A stretch of DNA of 34,693 nt from an uncultured Ruminococcus sp. (GCA_900752785.1 CAADWP010000178.1:1-34693), one strand, 5' to 3'. Counted from the stretch's first letter, positions 23,203-32,392 are shown. The notes: generated by a model not told the origin, from the letters alone. Translations and numbers: made by a program.

Positions 23203-23487
23203 TTATCTGCTCATTGCCTTTTCAAGCCATACGTTTGCGATATCAAGCGCCTCATAAAGACCGCATTCACGCTCGGTATTTCTTACGCAGGCTTCAAGGG
23301 GATTTACATTCGGATCGGTAGACATCTGGATGACTCTTACCTTTTCGGTAACGTCGCTGCCCTCTGACTTTTTTGTTGACATGATTTGAATCATTATTAC
23401 GTACGGATCATACATATTTCCGTAATATATTGTTTTCCCGCTTCTTACCAGCGGATATCCTTTATAGGTGTAAAATTTTTCGCTCAT
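23203..23487 (-). CDS. 94-residue conserved-looking protein, unknown function
   Basis: Begins MSEKFYTYKGYPLVRSGKTI, with Tyr-rich strands (YYGNMYDPYVIMIQIM), a polar middle (VTEKVRVIQMSTDPN) and a helical C-terminus (LYEALDIANVWLEKAM). No signal peptide or membrane segment. GGAGG precedes the ATG, and the DUF4340 gene ends 13 bp upstream, so it is probably the last gene of the ABC export operon. I do not recognise the family. The good ribosome site and tight spacing support a real gene. Confidence 0.75.
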   Translation of the reverse strand: MSEKFYTYKGYPLVRSGKTIYYGNMYDPYVIMIQIMSTKKSEGSDVTEKVRVIQMSTDPNVNPLEACVRNTERECGLYEALDIANVWLEKAMSR

Positions 23488-23500
23488 TGTTTACCTCCGT

Positions 23501-25039
23501 TCAGTTTTTCCATGATGTCACATATTCCTCGCCTGTCTCCACTCTGCCAATATTGTCTATCAGCGTTTTTACATATGATTTGCTGCATATAAATTTGCTT
23601 TTTCCGTCTACTGCGATAAGGCATTTCATTGCGGAATATTCATAGAATTCATAAGTCTCGGATTTTTTGGTAACTTCATCGGTGTAGCTCAGCGTTACCA
23701 TAGGCTCTGTATCAGGTATCTGCTCATTATAAGCCATTTCTTCCGCATGCACTGCAATAATAAACGAATAAAGCTGCCTGAATCTTTCCACATTGAATTC
23801 TGTGCCGTTTCGCTTAACGCTCATCTGCTCCTTTTTAGCCTTAGTACGATCTACGCCGCTTTCCTTCGGTTCGATCGTAAAGCTTTCAGTCGTACTGCCG
23901 CACTTTATATCGAGCTTGCTGAGATTCCATACACGGGAAAGAATCATATTCTGTGATAAGATATCCGCAGGGGTTACAGTAAGCCATGTTACATTTTCAG
24001 GAACAAAGGTGTAGATGATCTTTCCGCCCTCAAGCATACCATAACAGCTTTCATTTCCATCCTCATCCTTAAACGTCTCACTGAGAAGAAGCGTATAGCT
24101 CTTTCCATCATCACAGGTAACAACTGCCTTACAGAAAGGATCACTCAGCCCCGAGCCAGCAATATCCGATTCGCCGCAGTGAAGCGCATAAATACCATCG
24201 GCAGTTAATCCGAACATCTTATTGACCAGTTCGTCCGTTTCCTCAATTTTAACATATGATTCAACAGGTTTTTTCAGAATATATTTCGAGGATGATCCGC
24301 CGCCTGTCTCTTTCTCGCTTGCAGGGTCGTATTCTATAAGGAATTCGTCCTCGATATCTTTTCTTATTATCTCAAGACTCAATATCTTGACTGCTTCTGC
24401 GTCGGCAAGCTTTTTGACAACGGTCTTATCAATAAAGTAATTCACATCTTCCTTATAGTTTGACATTTTCGAGCTTGAAACGTCATACACGGTATTGCTG
24501 CCGTCAAGGCGCACATACGTGTTGGATGTAACGGGAGAACTGTCACCGATATAAAGCTTCTTTTTATTCCCCGATTCATAGGTGATCTCCACCTCTACCG
24601 CCGTATCGGCAAGCCCGAATTTATCAAGTTCAGAGCAGTCATCCTCGATTATTGATACCGAAGTCAATCCATGAGCATTATTAAAAAGAGTACTTACAAG
24701 CATACTGTCAACGTTTAGATCTTCGTAACCCTTTAAGGTATATACAGCAGACGTACTTTCTCCCGCCGGTTCAGCGATAACCGCGTCAAGAACAGACTTC
24801 TCGTTTGCAACTCTTACACTTTGCACCTTTCCCTTTGCTTCCGCATTTTCTTCTGCCTTATAGGGAGCGCTGCTGTCGTCAACGATAACTATTCCGGCGC
24901 CGTATTCCTGCGTTGTTTCCACAGATGAGGAGCCGCTGTCGCTGTCGGAATGATCCGATATTTTAAGAACGGCAAGGCCTCCTCCGAGCACAGCAACAGC
25001 AGAACACAATCCGATAATGCCATACATTTGTTTTTTCAT
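23501..25039 (-). CDS. DUF4340 membrane-anchored extracytoplasmic protein
   Basis: 512 residues: an N-terminal hydrophobic anchor (about 5-26), an acidic Ser-rich linker, then a long beta-rich domain typical of DUF4340 proteins, which accompany Gld-like ABC exporters. Readable features are repeated VLDAVIAEP, YTLKGYEDLNVDSML and LYIGDSSPVTSNTYVRLDG. Its start overlaps the stop of the GldG-like gene by 4 nt. It probably sits outside the membrane as part of the exporter complex. Substrate unknown. Confidence 0.85.
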   Translation of the reverse strand: MKKQMYGIIGLCSAVAVLGGGLAVLKISDHSDSDSGSSSVETTQEYGAGIVIVDDSSAPYKAEENAEAKGKVQSVRVANEKSVLDAVIAEPAGESTSAVYTLKGYEDLNVDSMLVSTLFNNAHGLTSVSIIEDDCSELDKFGLADTAVEVEITYESGNKKKLYIGDSSPVTSNTYVRLDGSNTVYDVSSSKMSNYKEDVNYFIDKTVVKKLADAEAVKILSLEIIRKDIEDEFLIEYDPASEKETGGGSSSKYILKKPVESYVKIEETDELVNKMFGLTADGIYALHCGESDIAGSGLSDPFCKAVVTCDDGKSYTLLLSETFKDEDGNESCYGMLEGGKIIYTFVPENVTWLTVTPADILSQNMILSRVWNLSKLDIKCGSTTESFTIEPKESGVDRTKAKKEQMSVKRNGTEFNVERFRQLYSFIIAVHAEEMAYNEQIPDTEPMVTLSYTDEVTKKSETYEFYEYSAMKCLIAVDGKSKFICSKSYVKTLIDNIGRVETGEEYVTSWKN

Positions 25040-26625
25040 CTGTTCTTTCTCCTTAATAATACTGCCAGACCAACAGCTGCAATAACAGCAGGTATTACAA
25101 AGATAACCGCGATCTTTATCGCTTTATCCTGCTTTGAGGTAGGAGCAATAACGGCTGCCTGAAGCGCTTTTTCCGGAATTACTACCGTATCGGTCTCCTT
25201 TCCGGTCATTTTATTAAGAATGTGAAGAAGTACGTTTGAATTGCTGTAAAGATTATTCTGTACAAGAATGTCACTTCTTGTCATAAGACCGCATCCGAGC
25301 GCCATAACATGTGCCTCTCCATATTCAAAATTGCTTATCTGCACTTTTCTTGAAGCAACCACACCGATATTTTTAACGCCTGTATCGCCAACCTGCTTAT
25401 CTGTCGACATATCAATGTTTGAAGCGGTTTCAAATGTCTGAAGAACAGCCTCGGCTGCGCTGTCGTTGTTTCTTGTGAGGATCTGTACCTCCTGCGCTGT
25501 CGGAGCTACAAGATAAAGAGAATTTTTCGGAATATTTTCTGTATATTCGCTTTCTGCTGTCTGAACCTGAAGCGCAAATGTATTGTTTCCCATAAACTTT
25601 TCGCTGTCCTGAATTACCGTATTGGTAGAAACGGCAATATTCCAGCCCTCAAGAAATTCATTTATATTAGGAAGCTCGGATGCAATAGGATCGGCAATGA
25701 ACAGCAGATCTTTGCCGTAGGTATTGTTGTTGTAAAGGAAACTGCTTAGCTTTTCAATAGTATTTTCATCAAAATCGTTTCCGGGCATAGGAATAACGAC
25801 CATATCGTAATCTTCCGTTTTAAGCTCATCCCTTGCAATATCTATATCGGTACAGAAATAACCGTTCTTTGTAAGAAGACTGTCTCTGAGTCCGGATACG
25901 GCGTCGGCATAATTCTGGCTGTAAACAAGCTGACCGTTAAACTTTGAAGCAAATGCAACTCTGATCGGATTTGCATCGGTAACGTTCATGATTTCGGAAG
26001 TGATAGTACTTTCGCCTGCAAAAACAAGCGATACCTTCGTCTGATTTGAAGTGTCGGGCGTAATCATTCCGCCTACGCCGGAAGGCTCGATAACGCGTAC
26101 TCTGTCTCCGCAGCTTAAAATTATGCTCTGTGCCTCGATATCGCTTCCATAGGCGTCCTTGTACTTACGGACTGCTTTGGGATCTTTATCAAGGTCGACA
26201 TATCTTACACTGAGCTTTCCGCTGCCCTGATTTGCATACATCTCGTATTTTTCAAGAAGTACCGGGATCATGTCATAAGGACAGTCAAGGCTTACTCCGT
26301 AATTATAAAGATAGAAGAACTCCGCAGAAGCCGCGATCTCCTCAAATTCATCCTTTGGGCAGGTAACGATAAGCTCAACATCTTTATCAAGCTTATTTTT
26401 AAGATAATCAATAGTTTCTTCACTTAATTCGTATCTGTTATCGGCCGTAAGGTCAAGCTTTAAAGGCGTGCGTTTTGCAAGATAGCCTGACATAATATTC
26501 AGGATCACAACGATAGCAACAACAAGAACCATTACTACCAGCGACATTGAGCCATATTTTACTTTTTTAAGATTTCTCGGCTTTTTCGCTGTTTCGTTTT
26601 TTGCCTGAGTTTCGGGTTTATTCAT
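25036..26625 (-). CDS. GldG-like ABC transporter auxiliary protein
   Basis: 529 residues with a TM helix near 28-50, a long extracytoplasmic domain and a C-terminal TM helix (about 503-523) ending in RRKNR. The sequence after the first TM (LDLTADNRYELSEETIDYLK) and later IILSCGDRVRVIEP are typical of the GldG / ABC-type uncharacterised transport family (DUF4350-like core). In Bacteroidetes GldG works with GldA and GldF in gliding and secretion; in Clostridia the substrate is unknown. It starts 30 bp after the permease gene and overlaps the DUF4340 gene. Confidence 0.87.
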   Translation of the reverse strand: MNKPETQAKNETAKKPRNLKKVKYGSMSLVVMVLVVAIVVILNIMSGYLAKRTPLKLDLTADNRYELSEETIDYLKNKLDKDVELIVTCPKDEFEEIAASAEFFYLYNYGVSLDCPYDMIPVLLEKYEMYANQGSGKLSVRYVDLDKDPKAVRKYKDAYGSDIEAQSIILSCGDRVRVIEPSGVGGMITPDTSNQTKVSLVFAGESTITSEIMNVTDANPIRVAFASKFNGQLVYSQNYADAVSGLRDSLLTKNGYFCTDIDIARDELKTEDYDMVVIPMPGNDFDENTIEKLSSFLYNNNTYGKDLLFIADPIASELPNINEFLEGWNIAVSTNTVIQDSEKFMGNNTFALQVQTAESEYTENIPKNSLYLVAPTAQEVQILTRNNDSAAEAVLQTFETASNIDMSTDKQVGDTGVKNIGVVASRKVQISNFEYGEAHVMALGCGLMTRSDILVQNNLYSNSNVLLHILNKMTGKETDTVVIPEKALQAAVIAPTSKQDKAIKIAVIFVIPAVIAAVGLAVLLRRKNR

Positions 26626-26655
26626 CTGATTAATACCTTCCTTTCTTATTGCTGC

Positions 26656-27360
26656 TTAGCTCCAGCGTTTTTTCTCAAGAACACGTACCGAGAAGAAATT
26701 AAAGATAAATGCGGCGCTTACATAAAACAGAACGCTTGTCAAATTGAATACACCCTGTGTAAACTCGGTATAACGCGTATAGAAAGATAAACCGGTAACG
26801 ACTTTCTGAAGCCATTCCCATGTAAACTTGTCTGCGAAGGAATCAAACAAATAAAGGAAATAAAGTATTACCATTGACGCAACGGCTGCCGTCATCTGGT
26901 TCTCGGTGAGGGACGATACAAAAAGTCCGACCGCAATAAATGCCGCACCCAAAAGCAGCATAGCAAAATAATTTCCCAGAAGAGACGCCCAGACAACATC
27001 TCCCAGCATTCCGAGAATAAAGGAATAAATAAAGATTATACTCTCGGCAACGATAAAAATTGTAAGAGCTGCAAAGTATTTTCCAAGAACGATCTCCCAC
27101 AATCCAATAGGAGCCGTAAGAAGTCCCTGATCCGTCTTGTTTTTCTTTTCCTCACTGAGAAGTCTCATTGTAAGGATCGGTATAAGGAAAAGCACTATAA
27201 TAAACATACTCCTGAACATAGGAGACGTATCGGTATAGCCCGAAGCAATTACCGCGTTATAAAAATAATATCCGGAAAAGATGTAGAATACGGCAAGAAA
27301 AACATATGCCACTCCGGAAGTAAAGAACGCCCCCATTTCACGTCTGTAAATTGCGCCCAT
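26656..27360 (-). CDS. ABC-2 type permease (GldF-like)
   Basis: 234 residues with about six hydrophobic segments. The N-terminus IYRREMGAFFTSGVAYVFLA and the cytoplasmic RLLSEEKKNKTDQGLLTAPI stretch are the ABC-2 membrane hallmarks, the latter being the coupling region that contacts the ATPase. The start codon shares one base with the stop of the ATPase gene, so both halves of the transporter are made together. Export direction is inferred from the family. Confidence 0.92.
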   Translation of the reverse strand: MGAIYRREMGAFFTSGVAYVFLAVFYIFSGYYFYNAVIASGYTDTSPMFRSMFIIVLFLIPILTMRLLSEEKKNKTDQGLLTAPIGLWEIVLGKYFAALTIFIVAESIIFIYSFILGMLGDVVWASLLGNYFAMLLLGAAFIAVGLFVSSLTENQMTAAVASMVILYFLYLFDSFADKFTWEWLQKVVTGLSFYTRYTEFTQGVFNLTSVLFYVSAAFIFNFFSVRVLEKKRWS

Positions 27361-28460
27361 TACTGTTCACCTCCGTTATTTTCTTCTTCATTGTCAACCG
27401 CTTCCGTTTCGTCGGAGGCATCGTCGTCTTCATCTTCAAATGCTTCTTCACCCTCAACAACAAGATTGATACGCGGCTTGGGAGCTTCCTCAGATTTACC
27501 GATATCAAGATTCTCTCCCATTGTTATCTTGAGGAAAATATCCTCAAGGGTGAGATCCGAAAGCTGAAGCATAAGAATATTCCAGCCCTTTTCGATACAG
27601 AGCTTGTTGATCCTGCGGCGAACATCGGTTTTTCCGTCCGTTTCAACATCATAATCGTAAATACCTTTTTCACGCTCCATATCAGCACGTACGTATTTAA
27701 TTCCGTCTATTTTGCGAAGCGCCTCCGCGATCTCAGCCTTGTCCGAAGCGGTATGCGTAGGACCTTCGATCCTCAGAGTCATCTTGTGCTCGTTTGTAAT
27801 GCTTTTGGCAATTTCGTCGGCAGTACCGTCCGCAGCAACGATTCCCTTGTTTATAATAATGATCCTGTCGCATACAGCCTGGATCTCCGGGAGAATATGA
27901 GAAGAAAGAATGACCGTATGACGCTTGCCCAGCTTTTTTATAAGAGTTCTGATCTCTATGATCTGGTTAGGATCAAGACCGACCGTAGGCTCGTCGAGCA
28001 CGAGAACGGGAGGATTATTGATAAGCGCCTGAGCAAGACCTACTCTCTGACGGTATCCCTTTGACAGATTCTTGATAATGCGCTTTCTTACGTCCGTTAT
28101 CTTGCAAAGAGCGCAAACATCGTTAAGATGCGCCTTGCGTGGAAGCTTGCACTTTTTTAGATCATACATGAAATTAAGATAGCCGTCAACGGTCATATCC
28201 GTATAAAGCGGCGGTATTTCAGGAAGATAGCCGATATACTGCTTTGCCTTTTTCGGTTCTTCAAGAATATCGACATCATTGATAAGTATCTGTCCCGAGG
28301 TAGATGAGATATAGCCTGTAAGCATATTCATCGTTGTGGATTTTCCTGCGCCGTTCGGTCCCAAAAAACCGAGTATCTCGCCCTTTTTGACCTTGAAGCT
28401 TATGTCGTTTACGGCTTGTTTATCGCCGTACCTTTTTGAAAGGTTTTTGACCTCTATCAT
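27360..28460 (-). CDS. ABC transporter ATP-binding protein (GldA-like)
   Basis: 366 residues. The nucleotide-binding domain has GPNGAGKST (34-42, Walker A), the signature LSKGYRQRVGLAQAL in place of LSGGQ (usual for this subgroup), VLVLDEPTVGLDP (Walker B) and ILSSHIL (H-loop). The C-terminal part holds the regulatory domain seen in GldA-type ATPases and an unusually acidic tail of about 30 residues (mostly Glu and Asp). GGAGG lies 7 nt before the ATG. First gene of a five-gene minus-strand operon; no canonical promoter is clear upstream, where copy B of the 134-bp repeat sits. Confidence 0.94.
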   Translation of the reverse strand: MIEVKNLSKRYGDKQAVNDISFKVKKGEILGFLGPNGAGKSTTMNMLTGYISSTSGQILINDVDILEEPKKAKQYIGYLPEIPPLYTDMTVDGYLNFMYDLKKCKLPRKAHLNDVCALCKITDVRKRIIKNLSKGYRQRVGLAQALINNPPVLVLDEPTVGLDPNQIIEIRTLIKKLGKRHTVILSSHILPEIQAVCDRIIIINKGIVAADGTADEIAKSITNEHKMTLRIEGPTHTASDKAEIAEALRKIDGIKYVRADMEREKGIYDYDVETDGKTDVRRRINKLCIEKGWNILMLQLSDLTLEDIFLKITMGENLDIGKSEEAPKPRINLVVEGEEAFEDEDDDASDETEAVDNEEENNGGEQ

Positions 28461-28491
28461 CGAATGTCCTCCTTAATTAAGAAGATTTTAT

Positions 28492-28625
28492 TATAGCAAA
28501 CGACAAATATATTTGAAGTTTGCTATTTGCCGATACGCACGAAGCGAACATAGTGAGCGTATGTGCGAGGCAATTCAAATCAATTATTTATAGTAAACGT
28601 CAAGTTATTTTTAACGTTTACTATA
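28492..28625 (-). repeat. 134-bp two-hairpin intergenic repeat, copy B
   Basis: Reverse complement of copy A with 12 mismatches and no gaps in my hand alignment. On the minus strand the left hairpin (28589-28625) lies towards ribF and the right hairpin (28492-28528) lies 32 bp before the ABC ATPase start. The right end reads GCTATAAT outward (TATAAT at 28490-28495), giving a possible -10. The remaining space to ribF (28626-28738) shows no gene or clear terminator. Confidence 0.9.
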
Positions 28626-28738
28626 AAATATTACAAAGCTCATGCGGCAGTCATATAAACAAAATGTAATTTCCTCAACTGACCGCAATAGCTATAATAG
28701 CTTATTTATGTGACAGCATCGTGAAAGCTCCGCGAATA

Positions 28739-29626
28739 TTATGAGGATTTAAAAGCGCAGACATCAATATCCGCGCTTATTTGCCTTTTAAGCTCCTCAA
28801 GCGATCCGAGCTTTTTCTCTGGACGAACAAAATCAATAAGCTCAACGCTTAGCCGCTCTCCATAAAGATCACCCGAAAAACCGTCGATATATGTTTCTGC
28901 AAGCGGCGCTCCGCCGTATTCTACCGTAGGCTTTACGCCAATATTTGTCATGGAAGGATACTGACGTCCCATAACAGTCGTACGAGAAACGTAAACTCCG
29001 TAAGCAGGTACAAGCTGATCTGCTTTAAAAAGCTGATTAACAGTAGGAAAACCGATAGTCCGTCCAAGCTGCGCGCCGCGGACTACTTCGCCGAAAACGG
29101 TATAACTTCCGCCAAGAAACCTCGAAGCTTCGCAAACCTTTCCTTCGCAGAGAAGCTGCCGTATCCTCCTTGACGAGACCTTTTCACCGTCAATACAAGC
29201 CTCAGGAGCGACCATTACATCAAAGCCGTATTTTTTTCCAAGCTGTAAAAGCTCTGCCACACCGCAGGATGCTCCGAACCCGAAGCGGTAATCCTCTCCG
29301 CATATGGCAATACCCGTATTCAGCCGTTTCACAAGCACCTCACGTACAAATTCCTCGCCTGAAAGCGACTTGAAGCTGCCGAAATTTTCGCTGAATATAT
29401 CCCTGATACCAATATTTTTTATAATACGCTCTCTATTTTCATCCGTATAAATATATTTAAGACTGCGCCCCTGCTTTTCTGCAAGAGTATCGCTGCGGAA
29501 TGTAAAAACTGAAGGAATAAATCCTTTTTCAGACATTTCCGCAGAAATTTTAAGAACCCGGCGGTGTCCAAGGTGAACTCCGTCAAAAATTCCAAGCGCA
29601 GCCGCTCTTTTTCCTTTTTCAGCCAT
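28739..29626 (-). CDS. ribF: Bifunctional riboflavin kinase / FAD synthetase
   Basis: 295 residues. The N-terminal FAD synthetase (nucleotidyl transferase) domain has AALGIFDGVHLGHRRVL near 9-25, CGEDYRFGFGA and SSRRIRQLL; the C-terminal riboflavin kinase domain has GRTIGFPTVN and TYIDGFSGDLYGERLSVEL. It phosphorylates riboflavin to FMN and adenylates FMN to FAD in the cytoplasm. It starts 9 bp after truB in the standard truB-ribF order. The N-terminus is a few residues shorter than many homologues, but all key motifs are present. Confidence 0.95.
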   Translation of the reverse strand: MAEKGKRAAALGIFDGVHLGHRRVLKISAEMSEKGFIPSVFTFRSDTLAEKQGRSLKYIYTDENRERIIKNIGIRDIFSENFGSFKSLSGEEFVREVLVKRLNTGIAICGEDYRFGFGASCGVAELLQLGKKYGFDVMVAPEACIDGEKVSSRRIRQLLCEGKVCEASRFLGGSYTVFGEVVRGAQLGRTIGFPTVNQLFKADQLVPAYGVYVSRTTVMGRQYPSMTNIGVKPTVEYGGAPLAETYIDGFSGDLYGERLSVELIDFVRPEKKLGSLEELKRQISADIDVCAFKSS

Positions 29627-29635
29627 AGTATTACC

Positions 29636-30529
29636 TCACACAAGATTCTTTCCTATGCGCAGAATACCTTTTTCCCTGTCAGACTCCGCAGTTCCGATAA
29701 AACTACCGTCGAAAGCGTATACTCTATAGCTGTCGGCATCCTCTGTGACCCCGCGAACACGATTCAAATCAAGTTTAACTCCGCAGCGGTACATTCTTGT
29801 CTGAGCTTCGTTCAGCCTGAGCATCGGAAGCTTCTCAAATACCCTTTCGATCGGAAGGATCAGACTTTCAAGCCTGTCTTCGTCTCTTGCCTGCTGAATT
29901 TCCTCAAGAGTATAGCAGTCATTAAGCGTAAATCTGCCCGAGCTTGTCCTTACAAGCGCGGTCATAATTCCCCCGCAGCCAAGCTTTTCGCCGATATCAT
30001 GTATAATAGTACGGATATACGTGCCTTTTCCGCAGTTTATTTCAAGTTCTCCCTCGCGCATCGTTTCATCGTATCGAAGAAGCTTCAAAGCGGTTACCTC
30101 AATTTCTCTTGGAGTACGCTCGATCTCCACGCCCTGTCTTGCAAGATCGTAAAGTCTCTTTCCGCCAACCTGAACAGCGGAATACATAGGCGGAAGCTGC
30201 ATTATATTTCCCGTAAACTCAGGAAGAACAGCTTCAAGTTCTTCAAAGCTAACAGGCTTATCCGAAATTGTAAGCGTCTTTCCTGTGATATCCTGCGTAT
30301 CTGTAGTAACGCCCAAACGAAAATCCGCAATGTAACTCTTATCCGTATCGGGCATGATATCGCAGGCTTTTGTAGCGCTTCCCACAAATACAGGAAGCAC
30401 CCCCGTTGCCATAGGGTCGAGAGTTCCGCCGTGACCGAGCCGCTTTATCCGCAGAATTCCGCGAAGCTTTGCTATTACGTCAAAGGAAGTGAATCCAGAC
30501 GGCTTGTTTACGCATATTATACCGTTCAT
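29636..30529 (-). CDS. truB: tRNA pseudouridine(55) synthase
   Basis: 297 residues. Opens with MNGIICVNKPSGFTSFDV; the catalytic motif LGHGGTLDPMATGVLPV contains the nucleophile Asp; later KSYIADFRLGVTTDTQD, QLPPMYSAVQVGGKRLYDLA and GTYIRTIIHDIGEKLG are TruB landmarks. It converts U55 of the tRNA T-loop to pseudouridine. The start overlaps the nrnA stop by 4 nt, and ribF follows after 9 bp. A long antisense frame opposite it is a shadow. Confidence 0.97.
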   Translation of the reverse strand: MNGIICVNKPSGFTSFDVIAKLRGILRIKRLGHGGTLDPMATGVLPVFVGSATKACDIMPDTDKSYIADFRLGVTTDTQDITGKTLTISDKPVSFEELEAVLPEFTGNIMQLPPMYSAVQVGGKRLYDLARQGVEIERTPREIEVTALKLLRYDETMREGELEINCGKGTYIRTIIHDIGEKLGCGGIMTALVRTSSGRFTLNDCYTLEEIQQARDEDRLESLILPIERVFEKLPMLRLNEAQTRMYRCGVKLDLNRVRGVTEDADSYRVYAFDGSFIGTAESDREKGILRIGKNLV

Positions 30530-31482
30530 TTGCCGAGCGCCCTTTCAACAGCCCCTATAATAAGCTCTTTGGCCTCTTTGAGACTTCCGTTTATAGTACA
30601 TCCTGCTGCCTTTTCATGACCGCCGCCGCCGAGAGTCTGGCATATTGCAGAAACATTTATTTTATCAGCAGAACGAAGTGAGCATTTATACTCGCCATCC
30701 TCACGCTCACGCATAAGAACACCGACCTCGGTATCTTCAAGCTGGATAGTCAGAGGCGCAAAGCCCTCAAGTTCCTCCATACCTACTCCCATTTCATCCA
30801 TCATTTTACGAGTAACGGCAATCAAAGCAAGCCTGTCCCCAAGGTAAAATTCCATAAGCTCGTTTACCTTGCTTTCAAGCAGCATTCTTCCCTTGGATTT
30901 TACATCGAACATATATCGGTTTATTCTTGCAAAATTAATTTCGGGGAATTTTTTCATAAGATCTGCCGCTATAATATGTGCCCTCGGAGTAGTGCAGCTA
31001 TATTTAAAACATCCTGAATCGGTAGCTATACCGGTATATATGCACGTTGCACAGTGCCGATTGATTTCTATCCCCATATATTCCGCAAGGTCGTAAATAA
31101 TTTCACAAGCGGCTGTAGCCTGACCTCTCAGCAGAGTTTTTTCCGCATAATCCTTATTGGAAATGTGATGGTCTATGCAAAGCTGCACCTTATCGCCATA
31201 AAGACTGCATAAGCTTCCCATAAGCTGAACATCGGCAATATCGACGGCTATTACAGACTGCGGCTCAAATTCTTCTGCTGAAACCGTTTCTGTAAGGAAA
31301 TCAAAGCGCCTTGGAAACGGATCATGGCATACGACCCTGCTGCGTACCCCAAGGGCGCTCAGTATTTCTTTCATTGCAAAGCCAGCTCCTATACAGTCGC
31401 CGTCGGGGTTTCGATGGGTAAGAATAACGGCATCCTGACAGCTTCGGAGGAATTCTGCCGCCTCGCTGAAGTCTACAAACAT
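30526..31482 (-). CDS. nrnA: DHH-family nanoRNase / pAp phosphatase
   Basis: 318 residues. The DHH phosphoesterase motifs are complete: LTHRNPDGDCIGAG (I), AVDIAD (II), CIDHHISN (III), IATDSGCF (IV), and the DHHA1 motif GGGGHEKAAG near the C-terminus. NrnA degrades very short RNAs and hydrolyses 3'-phosphoadenosine 5'-phosphate. GGAGG lies 6 nt before the ATG; rbfA ends 12 bp upstream and truB overlaps by 4 nt. The rbfA-nrnA-truB order is standard in Firmicutes. Confidence 0.95.
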   Translation of the reverse strand: MFVDFSEAAEFLRSCQDAVILTHRNPDGDCIGAGFAMKEILSALGVRSRVVCHDPFPRRFDFLTETVSAEEFEPQSVIAVDIADVQLMGSLCSLYGDKVQLCIDHHISNKDYAEKTLLRGQATAACEIIYDLAEYMGIEINRHCATCIYTGIATDSGCFKYSCTTPRAHIIAADLMKKFPEINFARINRYMFDVKSKGRMLLESKVNELMEFYLGDRLALIAVTRKMMDEMGVGMEELEGFAPLTIQLEDTEVGVLMREREDGEYKCSLRSADKINVSAICQTLGGGGHEKAAGCTINGSLKEAKELIIGAVERALGK

Positions 31483-31494
31483 TTGCCGCCTCCT

Positions 31495-31833
31495 TTAAAG
31501 TAGTTCGTTAAGTTTTTTGCTTATTTCTGCGCTTCTTGCAATAGAATCATCGGCAATGAAGCTAAGCTCGGGAGCTTTTCTCATTTTAAGGCGATGGAAA
31601 AGCTCGCGTTTGATGAAGCCTTCGGCGCTTTTAAGTCCTTTGACAGACTCTATTGCTCTTTCGATTCCCATGAAGCTTGAAACGTATATTTTACAACTTG
31701 ACATATCTCCCGAAAGCTCGGTTCTTACAACAGTGAGCATCTTATCTATCCGAGGATCCTTCAACTCTCTGAGAATCGCCGTCATCTCACGTTTTATGTC
31801 CTCAGCCATTCTGCTGTTTTTAAAATTAGGCAT
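31495..31833 (-). CDS. rbfA: 30S ribosome-binding factor A
   Basis: 112 residues from an ATG with AAGGAA upstream; a longer frame to 31878 lacks a site. RMAEDIKREMTAILREL, DPRIDKMLTVVRTELSGDMS and CKIYVSSF are the KH-like RbfA fold; the C-terminus has LRKAPELSF-like residues (KMRKAPELSFIADDSI). RbfA binds 16S rRNA during late 30S assembly and matters in the cold. The next gene upstream is an acidic protein of unknown role rather than infB. Confidence 0.95.
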   Translation of the reverse strand: MPNFKNSRMAEDIKREMTAILRELKDPRIDKMLTVVRTELSGDMSSCKIYVSSFMGIERAIESVKGLKSAEGFIKRELFHRLKMRKAPELSFIADDSIARSAEISKKLNELL

Positions 31834-31899
31834 AGTTTCCTTTCTCCATTGACGTTGTATTGAACCAGTCCTCAGCAATCTTCTTGTGAAGAAAGGCTC

Positions 31900-32367
31900 T
31901 CAGATATTTACGGTAAAGCTTCCCGCAGTCATTTCCTCTTGAACTGTATTATTGCTGTCGGAAGCTTTTTTCTTTGCGTCAGCCGAAGCTTCCGCAGCAT
32001 TTCCATGCTTAAGCTCCGGCGTATCATTCTGTTCTTCAAAAAAGCCGTCGCTGAACATATCCGCACTGAAAGCCTCTTCCTCGGGGGGTCGGCTGTAATC
32101 GGGGATGTCCTCGTCGCTTTCTTCATTATAATAAATATCGGCGTACATACCGTACTCGGGTTCAAGCTCTACGTCGCGTACAGGTCTTTCGATCCCCATA
32201 AGATCATCCTCTGTATCCTCAGGGGCTTCCAAAGCGCTGCACTGTCCAAGGAGTATCTTCTTTACCGATTCAAAAAAGTAGATATCAATAGGTCCGAAGT
32301 CCTCCCATGCAAGCGCTTCATTGCAATATTGAAGCATATCTGCCGTACTCATTCTGCTGTTGTCCAT
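31900..32367 (-). CDS. Acidic protein of unknown function between infB and rbfA
   Basis: 155 residues from an ATG with AAGGGGG about 9 nt upstream; an earlier in-frame ATG at 32406 lies inside repeat copy C. The N-terminal third (MDNSRMSTADMLQYCNEALA, then FGPIDIYFFESVKKILLG) looks like a short helical domain. The rest is strongly acidic and low in complexity (EDTEDDLMGIE, YYNEESDEDIPDY, PPEEEAFSADMF), with an Ala/Lys patch and a terminal GSFTVNI. No membrane segment. Codirectional placement inside a conserved translation cluster suggests a role near the ribosome, but that is only position. No family recognised. Confidence 0.75.
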   Translation of the reverse strand: MDNSRMSTADMLQYCNEALAWEDFGPIDIYFFESVKKILLGQCSALEAPEDTEDDLMGIERPVRDVELEPEYGMYADIYYNEESDEDIPDYSRPPEEEAFSADMFSDGFFEEQNDTPELKHGNAAEASADAKKKASDSNNTVQEEMTAGSFTVNI

Positions 32368-32392
32368 AGTATATAACCCCCTTAAAATTTTT

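Noticed and set aside
27351..28064. 237-aa plus-strand open frame opposite the ABC ATPase
   Set aside because: Shadow of a gene with intact Walker and signature motifs.
29564..30619. 351-aa plus-strand open frame opposite truB and ribF
   Set aside because: Antisense to two secure genes with all motifs on the minus strand; low-complexity shadow composition.
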